This document shows positions 17,316 to 25,429 of a stretch of DNA of 64,000 nt, piece after piece. The notes under the pieces are model-generated. The model was given only the letters and a program-made list of their open reading frames with translations, searched no databases and was not told the DNA's origin. A program made the translations under genes and the position numbers. This DNA comes from Amycolatopsis lurida (GTDB lineage: Bacteria > Actinomycetota > Actinomycetes > Mycobacteriales > Pseudonocardiaceae), in the NCBI RefSeq assembly GCF_900105055.1, contig NZ_FNTA01000002.1, positions 186,001-250,000 on the forward strand, read 5' to 3'. Within the stretch, counting starts at the first letter, position 1; each line of letters opens with the position of its first letter.

Positions 17316-18050
17316 TCAGCGGTTGAAGGCGAGGGTGATCCAGTTCGAGAATTCGCAGGCGAGGTGCATCCGGTGCTGGGTGACCATGGTGGGCATCGTG
17401 ACTCGGGGGAACTCGACGCACAGGTGGGCGTGGAAGCCGTCGGCGTGGTCGCGGAACTCGTGCCGGACGCCGCCGATGGCCAGGCCTGTGCCGGTTCGGG
17501 CGACACCGGAGGCATCGAGAGGGAAGTGCGGGTTCCGGTGGGTGATGATTTCCGCGGTGTCGGAGTAGTCGATCAGGAACCGGGTCGCGAGCGGGCTGCC
17601 ACCGGTCGTCTCGATGACTTCTTGTCGTCCGTCGGGCGCGGTGTCGATCAGGAAGTGGTCCGGGTTGGCGACGATCATGCTGTGGGCGTAGTCGTCCCGT
17701 CCGGTGTCGTTGAACCAGGCGAGGAACTCCGCGGCGGTGCCGACTCCGGTGACATCGAGGTCGCAGGTGCTGGTGACGCGGCGCCCCCGCGAGAGGCGGG
17801 TGGAAGTGCGCGCGACGGCGTCGGCGCGACGGATGTCGCGGGTGAGACGGCGACGGATCTCATCCGGTTCGAGGTCGAGTTTGGCGTCGGCGAAGGCCAT
17901 GCGTGCGCGGTCGAGGTCGCCGGACGGGACCGGCAGTCCGATCTTCGCGGCGGCCTTGCGCAGCCGCTTCGCCTCCCACCCCCGCACGTCCTCGCCGGTG
18001 ACGGGACGCCCGGCCAGAACGGCCTTGATCGTGGGTTCGCTACTGGGCAT
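17316..18050 (-). CDS. Hypothetical protein, operator-linked to the XRE-cupin regulator
   Basis: A 244-aa protein with GGAGG 5 bases before ATG 18050. The N-terminal 90 residues are basic and helical (KRLRKAAAKIGLPVPSGDLDRARMAFADAKLDL). The C-terminal part contains DDYAHSMIVANPDHFLI and GVRHEFRDHADGFHAHLCVEFP, with many His/Asp that could bind metal, and a hydrophobic end. I recognise no family. A 17-bp palindrome identical in design to the operators of the adjacent regulator lies 50 bases upstream of its start, so it is likely controlled by that regulator. Gene debris follows it. Confidence 0.7.
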   Translation of the reverse strand: MPSSEPTIKAVLAGRPVTGEDVRGWEAKRLRKAAAKIGLPVPSGDLDRARMAFADAKLDLEPDEIRRRLTRDIRRADAVARTSTRLSRGRRVTSTCDLDVTGVGTAAEFLAWFNDTGRDDYAHSMIVANPDHFLIDTAPDGRQEVIETTGGSPLATRFLIDYSDTAEIITHRNPHFPLDASGVARTGTGLAIGGVRHEFRDHADGFHAHLCVEFPRVTMPTMVTQHRMHLACEFSNWITLAFNR

Positions 18051-18099
18051 CTGTGCCTCCGGACGGCTTCGGGTCGAGCGACAACTGTTCAGCGATACT

Positions 18100-18116
18100 G
18101 TTTAATGTGACTGAAC
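18100..18116. promoter_or_regulatory. Operator GTTTA-N7-TGAAC upstream of the hypothetical gene
   Basis: GTTTAATGTGACTGAAC matches the GTTYA-N7-YGAAC pattern also found at 18196 and 19025. It lies in the divergent region between the 17316-18050 gene and the regulator. A half-site GTTCA lies just before it at 18087. Confidence 0.6.
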
Positions 18117-18195
18117 ATAGCTGTCAAGAGAGGCACGCCACAGGACACTCGACCGGGGAGCGGTGGTCAGTGCTGGTTTCGGGCTCGGCGGTAGT

Positions 18196-18212
18196 GTTCA
18201 GTGATAGCGAAC
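18196..18212. promoter_or_regulatory. Probable autoregulatory operator of the XRE-cupin gene
   Basis: GTTCAGTGATAGCGAAC, 19 bases before the regulator ATG, has the same spacing and half-sites as the other two palindromes. Confidence 0.6.
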
Positions 18213-18231
18213 CGAGGTGTAAGGGGGCGTG

Positions 18232-18969
18232 ATGGAGGACAGGATCGGGCCCGCGCTGCGGAAGGCCCGGGAAGAGCGCAAGCTGGGGCTGCGGAAGGTG
18301 GCGGCCGCGGCGGGGATCTCGGCGAGCTTGCTCTCGCAGGTCGAGACCGGCCGATCCCAGCCCTCGGTGAGCACGCTGTACGCGCTGGTCAGCCACCTCG
18401 GCATCTCGCTCGACGAACTTCTCGGCATCAGCGTGGGGCAGGCCGAGCCTGTGGCGGGGGAGCCGGCGGAGCGGCCGGTTCCACGGGTGCCGTCCGGGGT
18501 CGTGCAGCGCGCCGCCGACAATCCGGTGCTGGAGATGGCCAACGGTGTCCGCTGGGAGCGGCTTGCCGTCGGCGGCCAGGCCGATGTCGACGCCCTGCTG
18601 GTCACCTATCAGCCGGGGGCCGCCAGTTCGGCCGACCGGAAACTGATGCGCCACAGTGGAACCGAGTACGCCTACCTGCTCTCGGGCGAGCTGACCCTGC
18701 TGCTCGACTTCGACCGGCACGTGCTCGTCGCGGGTGACTCGCTGTGCTTCGACTCCACCCGCCCGCATCTGTATCTCAACCACGGATCCGAACCCGCGCG
18801 CGGCGTGTGGTTCGTGTCCGGCAGGCGAGATCTCGACCATACCCGTGAGTGGGTGGAATCCCAGGTCGGCGGCTTTTCCGGTGGTGCCTCCTCGCGGCCT
18901 TCGAACGTCGTCGAGGCCCTTGCTTTGCTGGGACCCAGCGTGTCGGTAAGCCCCGCCGAAACCGAGTGA
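18232..18969 (+). CDS. XRE-family regulator with C-terminal cupin sensor domain
   Basis: A 245-aa regulator. Residues 5-60 form an XRE helix-turn-helix (LRKVAAAAGISASLLSQVE then PSVSTLYALVSHLGISLDELL). Residues about 115-190 form a cupin barrel (HSGTEYAYLLSGELTLLL...GDSLCFDSTRPHLYLN) that normally binds a small acid or metabolite. ATG 18232 follows AAGGGGG; a GTG just upstream is less well spaced. Similar HTH-cupin proteins repress catabolic operons until the substrate binds. The three matching palindromes around it (18100, 18196, 19017) support control of itself, the divergent hypothetical gene and the hydroxyquinol operon. Confidence 0.9.
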   Translation: MEDRIGPALRKAREERKLGLRKVAAAAGISASLLSQVETGRSQPSVSTLYALVSHLGISLDELLGISVGQAEPVAGEPAERPVPRVPSGVVQRAADNPVLEMANGVRWERLAVGGQADVDALLVTYQPGAASSADRKLMRHSGTEYAYLLSGELTLLLDFDRHVLVAGDSLCFDSTRPHLYLNHGSEPARGVWFVSGRRDLDHTREWVESQVGGFSGGASSRPSNVVEALALLGPSVSVSPAETE

Positions 18970-19005
18970 AACCCGGGCGCTGACGCTCATCTCGTCCGCT
19001 GTCAC

Positions 19006-19036
19006 TTGACGATCGCGCTCAAGTGTTCAATATTAG
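19006..19036 (+). promoter_or_regulatory. Putative promoter of the hydroxyquinol operon
   Basis: TTGACG at 19006-19011 could be a -35 box and the AT-rich ATATTA/TATTAG at 19030-19036 a -10 box. The AT-rich part is the spacer of the large palindrome, so a bound repressor would cover the -10 region. This is a positional reading only. Confidence 0.4.
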
Positions 19037-19049
19037 TGAACACTTGAGC
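19017..19049. promoter_or_regulatory. Large perfect operator palindrome before the hydroxyquinol operon
   Basis: GCTCAAGTGTTCA-N7-TGAACACTTGAGC: 13-bp perfect arms around ATATTAG. The inner 17 bp (GTTCA-N7-TGAAC) match the two sites near the regulator. The site ends 26 bases before the first gene of the operon. Confidence 0.8.
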
Positions 19050-19075
19050 AAGCAAGGCGACGGAGAGGAGATGCC

Positions 19076-19936
19076 GTGCTGATCGGATTCGCCGGGCTCG
19101 GACGGATGGGCCTGCCGATGGCCGGCCGGCTGGCACAGGCGGGACATCGGGTCCTGGCCCATGATCCCGGCCTCGGCAGCTTCCCGGAGGGCATCACGGC
19201 GATCGCCTCGGCGTCCGGACTCGCCGAGGCCGAACTGTCCATCAGCATGCTGCCGGACGGCGCGGCGACGCGGGAGCTGGTCCTGGCCGGGCTGGCCGGT
19301 GCCGGGCGAAACCATCTGCACATGGTCATGGGCACCGTCGGTCCCGCACTGGTGAAGGAACTGGCCGCCGCCGGGCCGGTGGACGTCATCGACGCGCCGG
19401 TGTCCGGGAGCGTGTCGATGGCCGAGGCCGCCACGCTCACCACGATGGTCGGCGCCACGGCGGAGCAGTTCGAACGGGTGCGGCCGGTTCTCGCGGTGAT
19501 GACGGCGGCGCAGTTCCACACCGGCCCCACCGGGTCCGGGTCCGCGGCGAAGCTGGCGGTCAACGCCGTGCTCGCCACCCTCAGCCAGGGTGTGGCCGAA
19601 GGCCTGCTCATCGCCGAGGCGGGCGAGTTGGACCTCAAGATCTTCTACGACGTTCTGCGCGCGAGCGCGGCAGGCGCGCCCTATGTCGGCTATAAGGAGG
19701 CGGCGTTCCTGACCCCGGCCTCCGCCGGGGTCGCGGCCCCGATCTCGTTGATCCGCAAGGACCTCGGACTCGCTCTCGAACTCGCTGCCGGACTCGACCT
19801 GCCAGGTGCGGAAGCCGCCTACGCCGTGCTGAACGAGGCGACGGTGACAGGACACGGCGATGAAGACATGGCCCAGGTGCTCGCGGCCCTGCGGCTGCGC
19901 AACCGGCCGCTGACCAAGGAGGAAGCACTCTCATGA
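19076..19936 (+). CDS. Beta-hydroxyacid dehydrogenase (3-hydroxyisobutyrate/tartronate semialdehyde reductase family)
   Basis: A 286-aa NAD(P)-dependent oxidoreductase. Rossmann motif GFAGLGRMGLPMAGRL at 4-19; the family substrate motif DAPVSGSVSMAE at 106-117; catalytic Lys159 with Asn163 in SAAKLAVNAV. GTG 19076 is the start because GGAGAGGAG precedes it and the nearby ATG runs into a stop. It is the first gene of the operon and overlaps the next by ATGA. Such enzymes reduce or oxidise short hydroxyacids or semialdehydes. Its step in hydroxyquinol breakdown is not obvious; it might process a side product. Confidence 0.88.
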   Translation: MLIGFAGLGRMGLPMAGRLAQAGHRVLAHDPGLGSFPEGITAIASASGLAEAELSISMLPDGAATRELVLAGLAGAGRNHLHMVMGTVGPALVKELAAAGPVDVIDAPVSGSVSMAEAATLTTMVGATAEQFERVRPVLAVMTAAQFHTGPTGSGSAAKLAVNAVLATLSQGVAEGLLIAEAGELDLKIFYDVLRASAAGAPYVGYKEAAFLTPASAGVAAPISLIRKDLGLALELAAGLDLPGAEAAYAVLNEATVTGHGDEDMAQVLAALRLRNRPLTKEEALS

Positions 19937-20331
19937 CCAGCGGCGTCACCACGGCCGACATCGAATCGACCATCCGCTCCCTGGAGGAGGCCCGGTACGC
20001 GGCGGTGATCGCGGGTGACGCGGACGCTTTCGCCGCGCACGCCCACCCCGATCTCGCCTACACCCACTCGAACGCGGTCACCGACACGCTGGAGTCCTAT
20101 GTGGACAAACTTCGGTCGGGCTTCTACGTCTATCACCGCATCGACCATCCCGTCGACCGGATCCTGGTGTCCGGGGACACCGCGGTCGTGGTGGGGGAGA
20201 TGCTCGCCGACATCACCGCGGGCGGGACCCGGAAAACGCTGGCGAACAAGGCCCTGGCCGTCTGGGTACGCGAGGACGGCCGCTGGCTGCTACTGGCCTA
20301 CCAGCCCACAGTCCTGCCGGAGCCGGTGTGA
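19933..20331 (+). CDS. SnoaL/NTF2-like protein (DUF4440 type)
   Basis: A 132-aa cone-shaped NTF2-fold protein, recognised from the N-terminal helix pair (EEARYAAVIAGDADAFAAHAHPDLAYTHSNA), the central hydrophobic strands (DRILVSGDTAVVVGEM) and the terminal VREDGRWLLLAYQPTVL. It overlaps both neighbours (ATGA at the start, TGATG at the end), showing tight translational coupling. Family members include small-ring isomerases, dehydratases and non-enzymatic binders. A role as isomerase or hydratase on an aromatic or lactone intermediate is possible but not shown. Confidence 0.82.
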   Translation: MTSGVTTADIESTIRSLEEARYAAVIAGDADAFAAHAHPDLAYTHSNAVTDTLESYVDKLRSGFYVYHRIDHPVDRILVSGDTAVVVGEMLADITAGGTRKTLANKALAVWVREDGRWLLLAYQPTVLPEPV

Positions 20332-21401
20332 TGAGCGCGTTCACCTACGACGTGTTGCCCGGCCGGGTGGTGTTCGGGCCCGGCGTCGCGCGCACCAGGC
20401 TTCGGGTCGAGGCCGACGCGTTCGATGCCCGGCGGATCCTGCTCATCGCGGCCGAGTCCGAGGCCGATCTGGCCCGCGACTTGTGTGCCCCGTTCGCCGA
20501 CCGGATCGCGGTCACGTTCTCCGAAGTCCGGCCGCACGTTCCGATCGAGGTCGCCGAACGGGCCCGTGAGGCCGCGGCGGGAGCCGATCTCATGCTGTGC
20601 GTGGGCGGCGGATCGACGACAGGGACGGCGAAAGCCGTCGCGCTCACCACCGGGCTGCCGATCATCGCCGTCCCCACCACCTACGCCGGTTCCGAGGTCA
20701 CCCCGGTGTGGGGACTGACCGAGAAGAGCCGCAAGACCACCGGCACCGACCCGCGGGTGCTCCCGCGAACGGTCGTCTACGACCCCGAGCTCACCCGGAC
20801 GCTCCCCGTCGAGCTGTCTGTCGCGAGTGGACTCAACGCGATGGCCCACTGCGTCGAGGCGTTCTGGGCACCGCGGCGCAACCCCGTCTCGAGCGCCGTC
20901 GCCGAGGACGGGATCCGGCACCTCGCCGCCGGGCTGCCGTCGGTCGCCGCCGACGGGGCCGACAGCGAGGCCCGCGGCGAACTCCTCCTCGGCGCCTACC
21001 TCGCCGGATCCGCGTTCGCCGCGGCGGGATCCGGGCTGCACCACAAGATCTGCCACGTGCTGGGCGGGGCGTTCGACCTGCCGCACGCGCGGACTCACGC
21101 GATCGTGCTCCCGCACGTGCTGGCGTTCAACGCTCCGTACGCGCCCGAAGCCGTGTCTCGTATCGCGTCCGCCCTCGATTCGCCCGAACCGGCCCAAGGG
21201 TTACGGCGACTCGGCGAGAAGCTCGGTGTTCCCGCCGGTTTGCGGGATCTCGGCCTGCGCGAGAACGACACGGAGACGGTGCTGGACGACATCCTCGCGC
21301 TCGCGCCCGCCGACAATCCGCGCCCGGTCACCGCCGAGGGCATCAGCAGGCTTCTGCGTGCGGCGTGGGCAGGAACCGATACCGCGAAGGAGACGACATG
21401 A
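20331..21401 (+). CDS. Maleylacetate reductase (iron-containing alcohol dehydrogenase fold)
   Basis: A 356-aa enzyme reducing maleylacetate to 3-oxoadipate with NAD(P)H. The nucleotide motif is GGGSTTG (92-98), followed by PTTYAGSE (115-122), which is characteristic of maleylacetate reductases within the group III alcohol dehydrogenases. The C-terminal helical domain has GLHHKICHVLGGAFDLPHA with the conserved histidines. ATG 20331 overlaps the previous stop by one base; a GTG three bases before is less likely. It acts directly after the ring-cleaving dioxygenase encoded next. Confidence 0.93.
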   Translation: MSAFTYDVLPGRVVFGPGVARTRLRVEADAFDARRILLIAAESEADLARDLCAPFADRIAVTFSEVRPHVPIEVAERAREAAAGADLMLCVGGGSTTGTAKAVALTTGLPIIAVPTTYAGSEVTPVWGLTEKSRKTTGTDPRVLPRTVVYDPELTRTLPVELSVASGLNAMAHCVEAFWAPRRNPVSSAVAEDGIRHLAAGLPSVAADGADSEARGELLLGAYLAGSAFAAAGSGLHHKICHVLGGAFDLPHARTHAIVLPHVLAFNAPYAPEAVSRIASALDSPEPAQGLRRLGEKLGVPAGLRDLGLRENDTETVLDDILALAPADNPRPVTAEGISRLLRAAWAGTDTAKETT

Positions 21402-22264
21402 ACCCCGCCGACCGCGAACAAGCGGTAACCGACGAGGTCGTGGCCAGCTTCGCCGGAACCACCGACACACGGCTGCGGGAGGTCATGCAGAGCCTGGTCC
21501 GGCATCTGCACGCCTTCGCCAGAGACGTCCGCCTGAGTGAACAGGAGTGGGAGGCGGCGATCGGGTTCCTCACCCGCGCCGGGCACATCACCGACGAGCG
21601 ACGCCAGGAGTTCATCCTCCTGTCCGACGTCCTCGGGCTGTCCATGCTGACCGTCGCCATCAACGAGCCGAAGGTGGACGGGGCGACCGAGGCGACGGTG
21701 TTCGGTCCGTTCTTCGTCGACGACTCACCGGAAATCCCGCTCGGCGGCGACATCGCGCGCGGCGCCGCCGGAACACCCTGTTTTGTCTCCGGGCAGGTCC
21801 GCGGCACCGACGGTACCGCGATCCCGGGCGCGCGGGTGGACGTCTGGGAGGCCGACGAGGACGGCTTCTACGACGTCCAGTACACCGACGACCGCTCAGC
21901 CGGCCGCGGATGGCTGCGAACCGGAGAGGAGGGCGAATACCGGTTCTGGTCGGTCTTGCCCGCTCCCTACCCGATTCCGCACGACGGCCCCGTCGGCGAT
22001 CTCCTCACGGCCGCGGGCCGGGGGCCGATGCGGCCCGCACACCTGCACTTCAAGGTCACCGCGGCGGGCTACCGGACCCTGATCACCCACATCTTCCTCG
22101 CCGGCGACCCGTACCTGGAAAGCGACGCCGTGTTCGGCGTCAAGGAAGGTCTCGTTGTGGAGAGCGGGAAACACCACGGTGGCACCGCTCCCGACGGCTC
22201 CCGGCCCGAAGGTGAATGGGCGAGCCTGACCTTCGATCTCGTGCTCGTCACCGAGCCGGCCTGA
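21398..22264 (+). CDS. Hydroxyquinol 1,2-dioxygenase (intradiol)
   Basis: A 288-aa non-heme Fe(III) intradiol dioxygenase that opens hydroxyquinol (benzene-1,2,4-triol) to maleylacetate. The N-terminal helical dimerisation domain spans 1-100 (LREVMQSLVRHLHAFARDV). Metal ligands read as Tyr158, Tyr191 (in PYPIP), His215 and His217 (RPAHLHF). PYPIP and the pairing with maleylacetate reductase favour hydroxyquinol over catechol or chlorocatechol. ATG overlaps the previous stop (ATGA). No hydroxylase producing hydroxyquinol (for example from resorcinol) is in the window. Confidence 0.93.
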   Translation: MNPADREQAVTDEVVASFAGTTDTRLREVMQSLVRHLHAFARDVRLSEQEWEAAIGFLTRAGHITDERRQEFILLSDVLGLSMLTVAINEPKVDGATEATVFGPFFVDDSPEIPLGGDIARGAAGTPCFVSGQVRGTDGTAIPGARVDVWEADEDGFYDVQYTDDRSAGRGWLRTGEEGEYRFWSVLPAPYPIPHDGPVGDLLTAAGRGPMRPAHLHFKVTAAGYRTLITHIFLAGDPYLESDAVFGVKEGLVVESGKHHGGTAPDGSRPEGEWASLTFDLVLVTEPA

Positions 22265-22345
22265 CCTGGCTCTTCCGTCCGGCGGCCCCTTCGCGGTGGC
22301 CGTCCGGTTCCCCCTGCTCGGAAAACCTCAATGTGGAGGTGCAAG

Positions 22346-23563
22346 ATGCGAAGTACCCGGTGGATCGTGTTGGGCGGGTGTTTCCTCGCGTATCTGTTCG
22401 ACGCGCTGGAGATCGTCCTGCTGTCCTTGTCGCTCCCGGCGATCCGGCACGACATGGGCCTGACGGCGACCCAAGCGGGCCTCCTCGCGACCGCGACGTT
22501 GCTGGGCATCGGAGTCAGCAGCGTCGCGGGTGGCTACGTGGCGGACAACTTCGGCCGGAAGAAGGCCCTGATCGCCTCGTTGGTGATCTTCGGGGTGTTC
22601 ACCGCGGCCCTGGCCGTCGTCCCGAACTTCACCGTGTTCTTGATCCTGCGGTTCCTCGCCGGAATCGGGCTCGGCGCGGTGTGGAGCGTCGTGTCCGCCT
22701 ACGTGGTCGAGACCTGGCCGCCGCGGCATCGCGGGCGCGCCGCCGCCTTCGTGATCAGTGCCTTCCCGGCCGGAGGCGCGCTCGCGGCCGTCGTGTCCGG
22801 GTATTTCCTGCCGGATTGGCGCCTGATGTTCCTCGTCGCCGGCACCGCGGTCGTCATACCCGTGCTCGTCGTCCTCGTCTTTTTCCGCGAATCGGCCGAC
22901 TGGATCGCGCACAAGGTCCAGCGCACCGAGCACGCCGTCACCGTTCGGAACGTCCTGAGCGGATCGCTGCGCCGGACCACCCTGCTCGGCACCCTCATGG
23001 CCGCCCTGGCGCTCACCGGCTACTGGGGTGCCACGACCTGGTTGCCGACCTACCTCACCGCTGAACGCGGCCTCCCCGCAGGCGACGTCGCGTTGTTCGT
23101 GACCATCCTGAACGTGGGAATGTTCCTGGGCTACAACGGATTCGGGTTCCTCGCGGACCGGATCGGCCGTCGGCGGACGATCGTCCTGACCCTCCTAGGG
23201 GTCGCGCTCAGCCTGCCCGTCTACGCCTTCACCACCGACCAGACCGCCCTGCTGTGGCTCGGCCCGTTGTTCGGTGCCTTCACCGCCTTCTTCGGCATCT
23301 TCGGCTCCTACCTCGGAGAACTGTTTCCCACCAAGGCTCGGGCTACGGGCGCGGGCTTTTGCTTCAACGTCGGCCGCGGCGTCTCCGCCTTCGCTCCCTT
23401 CGGCCTGGCGGGGATCGCCGGTGCGGTCGGCTTCAGCGCAGGCCTTCTGGTCTGCGCCGGGTTCTTCGGCCTCGCCGCCCTGTCGACCTTGCTGCTGCCG
23501 CGCACCGGAGTCCACGAAGCGGATACCGCCACCGACCGGCGGGAAGTCGAGGCCGGCGCATGA
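22346..23563 (+). CDS. MFS transporter of the aromatic acid/H+ symporter type
   Basis: A 405-aa inner-membrane protein with about 12 hydrophobic segments. The loop 2-3 signature GGYVADNFGRKKAL and the matching half-repeat GFLADRIGRRRTI are typical of the major facilitator superfamily, and the early DALEIVLLSLSLP resembles the Asp-containing first helix of aromatic acid transporters. ATG 22346 is chosen because GGAGG lies 7 bases before it; the ATG at 22331 has no such site. It is 81 bases after the dioxygenase and probably imports the substrate of the operon. Confidence 0.9.
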   Translation: MRSTRWIVLGGCFLAYLFDALEIVLLSLSLPAIRHDMGLTATQAGLLATATLLGIGVSSVAGGYVADNFGRKKALIASLVIFGVFTAALAVVPNFTVFLILRFLAGIGLGAVWSVVSAYVVETWPPRHRGRAAAFVISAFPAGGALAAVVSGYFLPDWRLMFLVAGTAVVIPVLVVLVFFRESADWIAHKVQRTEHAVTVRNVLSGSLRRTTLLGTLMAALALTGYWGATTWLPTYLTAERGLPAGDVALFVTILNVGMFLGYNGFGFLADRIGRRRTIVLTLLGVALSLPVYAFTTDQTALLWLGPLFGAFTAFFGIFGSYLGELFPTKARATGAGFCFNVGRGVSAFAPFGLAGIAGAVGFSAGLLVCAGFFGLAALSTLLLPRTGVHEADTATDRREVEAGA

Positions 23564-23572
23564 GCACCCACC

Positions 23573-23920
23573 ATGAAGGCCGCCTTCCATCACGGCCCTC
23601 GCGACATCCGGATCGAACAGGTCCCAGTGCCCGGAACCCCGTGCGGACGAGGTGCTCGTGGCGGTCCGGCGCAGCGGGATCCGCGGCACCCTGCCGGCGG
23701 CCATCTCGGTCCGATGATCCCCGGCCACGAGGTCGTCGACGGCCGACGCGCTGCTGGGTCAGTTCCGGACCGACGGTGCCTGCATCGCGGACAGGCATGG
23801 GATGTGGGACGTGACGCTCGACCCGCTGCCGGGCGGTCGCCGGCGGCGCGGATGGTGACCGGAGGCGCCGAGTCTTCTTTCGGATTCAGGTTCGGCTCAC
23901 CGCTATCGAAGCCGGTCTGA
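23573..23920 (+). pseudogene. Broken zinc-dependent alcohol dehydrogenase at the end of the hydroxyquinol operon
   Basis: ATG 23573 opens MKAAFHHGPRDIRIEQVPVP, a textbook start of zinc alcohol/threonine-type dehydrogenases. The expected next block (PRADEVLVAVRRSGI) is in the +1-shifted frame, and GHLGPMIPGHEVV returns in the first frame after a deletion. Beyond about 23750 no dehydrogenase sequence remains. It starts 10 bases after the transporter stop, so it was once part of the operon. At least two frameshifts and loss of the whole Rossmann half make it non-functional. Confidence 0.75.
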
Positions 23921-24031
23921 GGACGACGCCTGCGTGAATCAGGTGAGTAGGACCATGCTGGTTCCGGTCCAGCGGATCAGGCATACATTGAGCCTTTTCC
24001 CACCTCACTCTGAACAGGTTGGGAGGAGTGC

Positions 24032-24574
24032 TCATGGCGTTCCGGGACGATGCTCTGAGCGGAGCAGACCGTAGACGAGCACATCGACATACTCGCCGTG
24101 CTGGAAGGACCTGCCGTGCATGACCCCTTCCCGGCGGAAGCCCAGGCGTTCGAGGGCTTTCTGCTCGCCGAGGTTACCGCCATTGGTGAGGGCTTCGATT
24201 CTGTTCGCCGTCGTGCGGCCGAACAGGTAGTCCACGAGCAGCCTCTGCGCCACCGTGCCCACCCCCTGTCCACGATGCTCGGGTAGCACCCCCACGCCGA
24301 TCTCGTAGGTGACACCCAAAGGGAAGCCGCGGGGCTTCCAGGTGACGATGCCGATAACCGTGTCGTCGGCCCGCGCGATCGCAACCGCCGCGGACTCGGC
24401 GGAGATGTACCCGTCGATCTCCCATCGCTTGCGGCGTGCCCTCGGATCACCGAATCCGGGCCACTCGAACTCGCCGAGCGCATCCGGATCCGTGCAGAGG
24501 CGGTCGAGAAAGGCGAGGTCGGCCTCGGTGAACGCCCTCAAGTGGACTTCGTCCGGGCGGTTCGCTGGAGTCAT
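24032..24574 (-). CDS. GNAT-family N-acetyltransferase
   Basis: A 180-aa acetyltransferase of the RimJ/RimL-like subgroup. It starts MTPANRPDEVHLRAFTEAD and has the acetyl-CoA loop VLPEHRGQGVGT (Q/R-x-x-G-x-G/A), then the strand-helix block ANRIEALTNGGNLGEQKALERLGFRREGV that closes the fold. The longer reading frame (to 24628) adds residues not typical of the family, so ATG 24574 is preferred although its Shine-Dalgarno sequence is weak. The substrate may be an N-terminal amine of protein or a small amine. Confidence 0.85.
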   Translation of the reverse strand: MTPANRPDEVHLRAFTEADLAFLDRLCTDPDALGEFEWPGFGDPRARRKRWEIDGYISAESAAVAIARADDTVIGIVTWKPRGFPLGVTYEIGVGVLPEHRGQGVGTVAQRLLVDYLFGRTTANRIEALTNGGNLGEQKALERLGFRREGVMHGRSFQHGEYVDVLVYGLLRSEHRPGTP

Positions 24575-24959
24575 GAAGGCCAGTATCGCCCCCTGAACAT
24601 CACCCGTCAGGCTGTGCGCACTTCCCAACCTTGTCGCGAGAGGCTGGAGTTTGTCGGTCCCAGGTGCTGAATGCGGCGAAGCTCCTGATAGAGGAGGTCA
24701 CGACCAAGATCACTCGCTCGACCAGGAGCTTCGCCATGCTTGTCTGCCCACCCGCGATAGACCTGTCCAGTTCGCATTCGGACAACGCGAAATCCGTCAA
24801 CGGCAGGGGCGCTCAGGCTACTCTCGAACGCCGTTGTGGAAACCCCTTCCCACGGTGCAGGAGGGTGAAACATGTCCGGTCGGCCGGCGGGCCGATCGGG
24901 CTTGGTGAGCACCGGGGTTCAGTGCGGTTTCGCGGAAGGAGGGCGGGGTATCCGGGCCC
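24575..24959. other. Stretch without an assignable gene
   Basis: A 101-codon minus-strand frame at 24607-24912 contains some protein-like text (DGFRVVRMRTGQVYRGWADK) but lacks a ribosome-binding site and a known fold. It may be decayed coding DNA. An AAGGAGGG lies 15 bases before the next gene. Confidence 0.35.
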
Positions 24960-25406
24960 ATGACCGAATACCGGCACACCGCCACCATCGAGATGCCCGC
25001 CGCGGACTTGTTCGCCTATTTGCGAGAGCCGCGGAACCTGCCTCACTACTTTCCCCAGATGAGTCGCGCCGAGCCTGAGGGCGGCGAGGCCGTGCACGTC
25101 GAAGCCGACGTCGACGGTGAGCATGTGGAAGGCGAGGCGTGGCTGAAGGTCGACGAGGCCAACCGTTCATTGCGGTGGGGCTCCCAAGGGCCGCATGACT
25201 ATCAGGGGGAATTGTCGATCGAGGACGCCGGTCCCGCGGCGTCTCGCCTCACTGTGGCGCTGCACAGTGTCCGGGACGCGGATGACGAGACAGTGCAGCG
25301 TGGGCTCGAGGAGACCGTTGCCGCGCTGGCGCACACCGTGACCGCGGATGCCGATGTGGATGCCGCCGAAAAAGAAGGGGGCTGGGCTGGGCACCGGGAG
25401 TCTTGA
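24960..25406 (+). CDS. SRPBCC (START/polyketide cyclase-like) protein
   Basis: A 148-aa small ligand-binding fold protein. It begins MTEYRHTATIEMPAADLFAYLREPRNLPHYFP, the strand-helix start of SRPBCC proteins (a polyketide cyclase/dehydrase-like helix-grip fold). Later strands (EGEAWLKVDEANRSLRW and SRLTVALHSV) and a final long helix complete the grip. No conserved catalytic residue stands out. The stop lies inside an acidic tail (DADVDAAEKEGG). It is an isolated gene. Confidence 0.82.
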   Translation: MTEYRHTATIEMPAADLFAYLREPRNLPHYFPQMSRAEPEGGEAVHVEADVDGEHVEGEAWLKVDEANRSLRWGSQGPHDYQGELSIEDAGPAASRLTVALHSVRDADDETVQRGLEETVAALAHTVTADADVDAAEKEGGWAGHRES

Positions 25407-25429
25407 CGACTTCCCGATGCTCCTCACGA

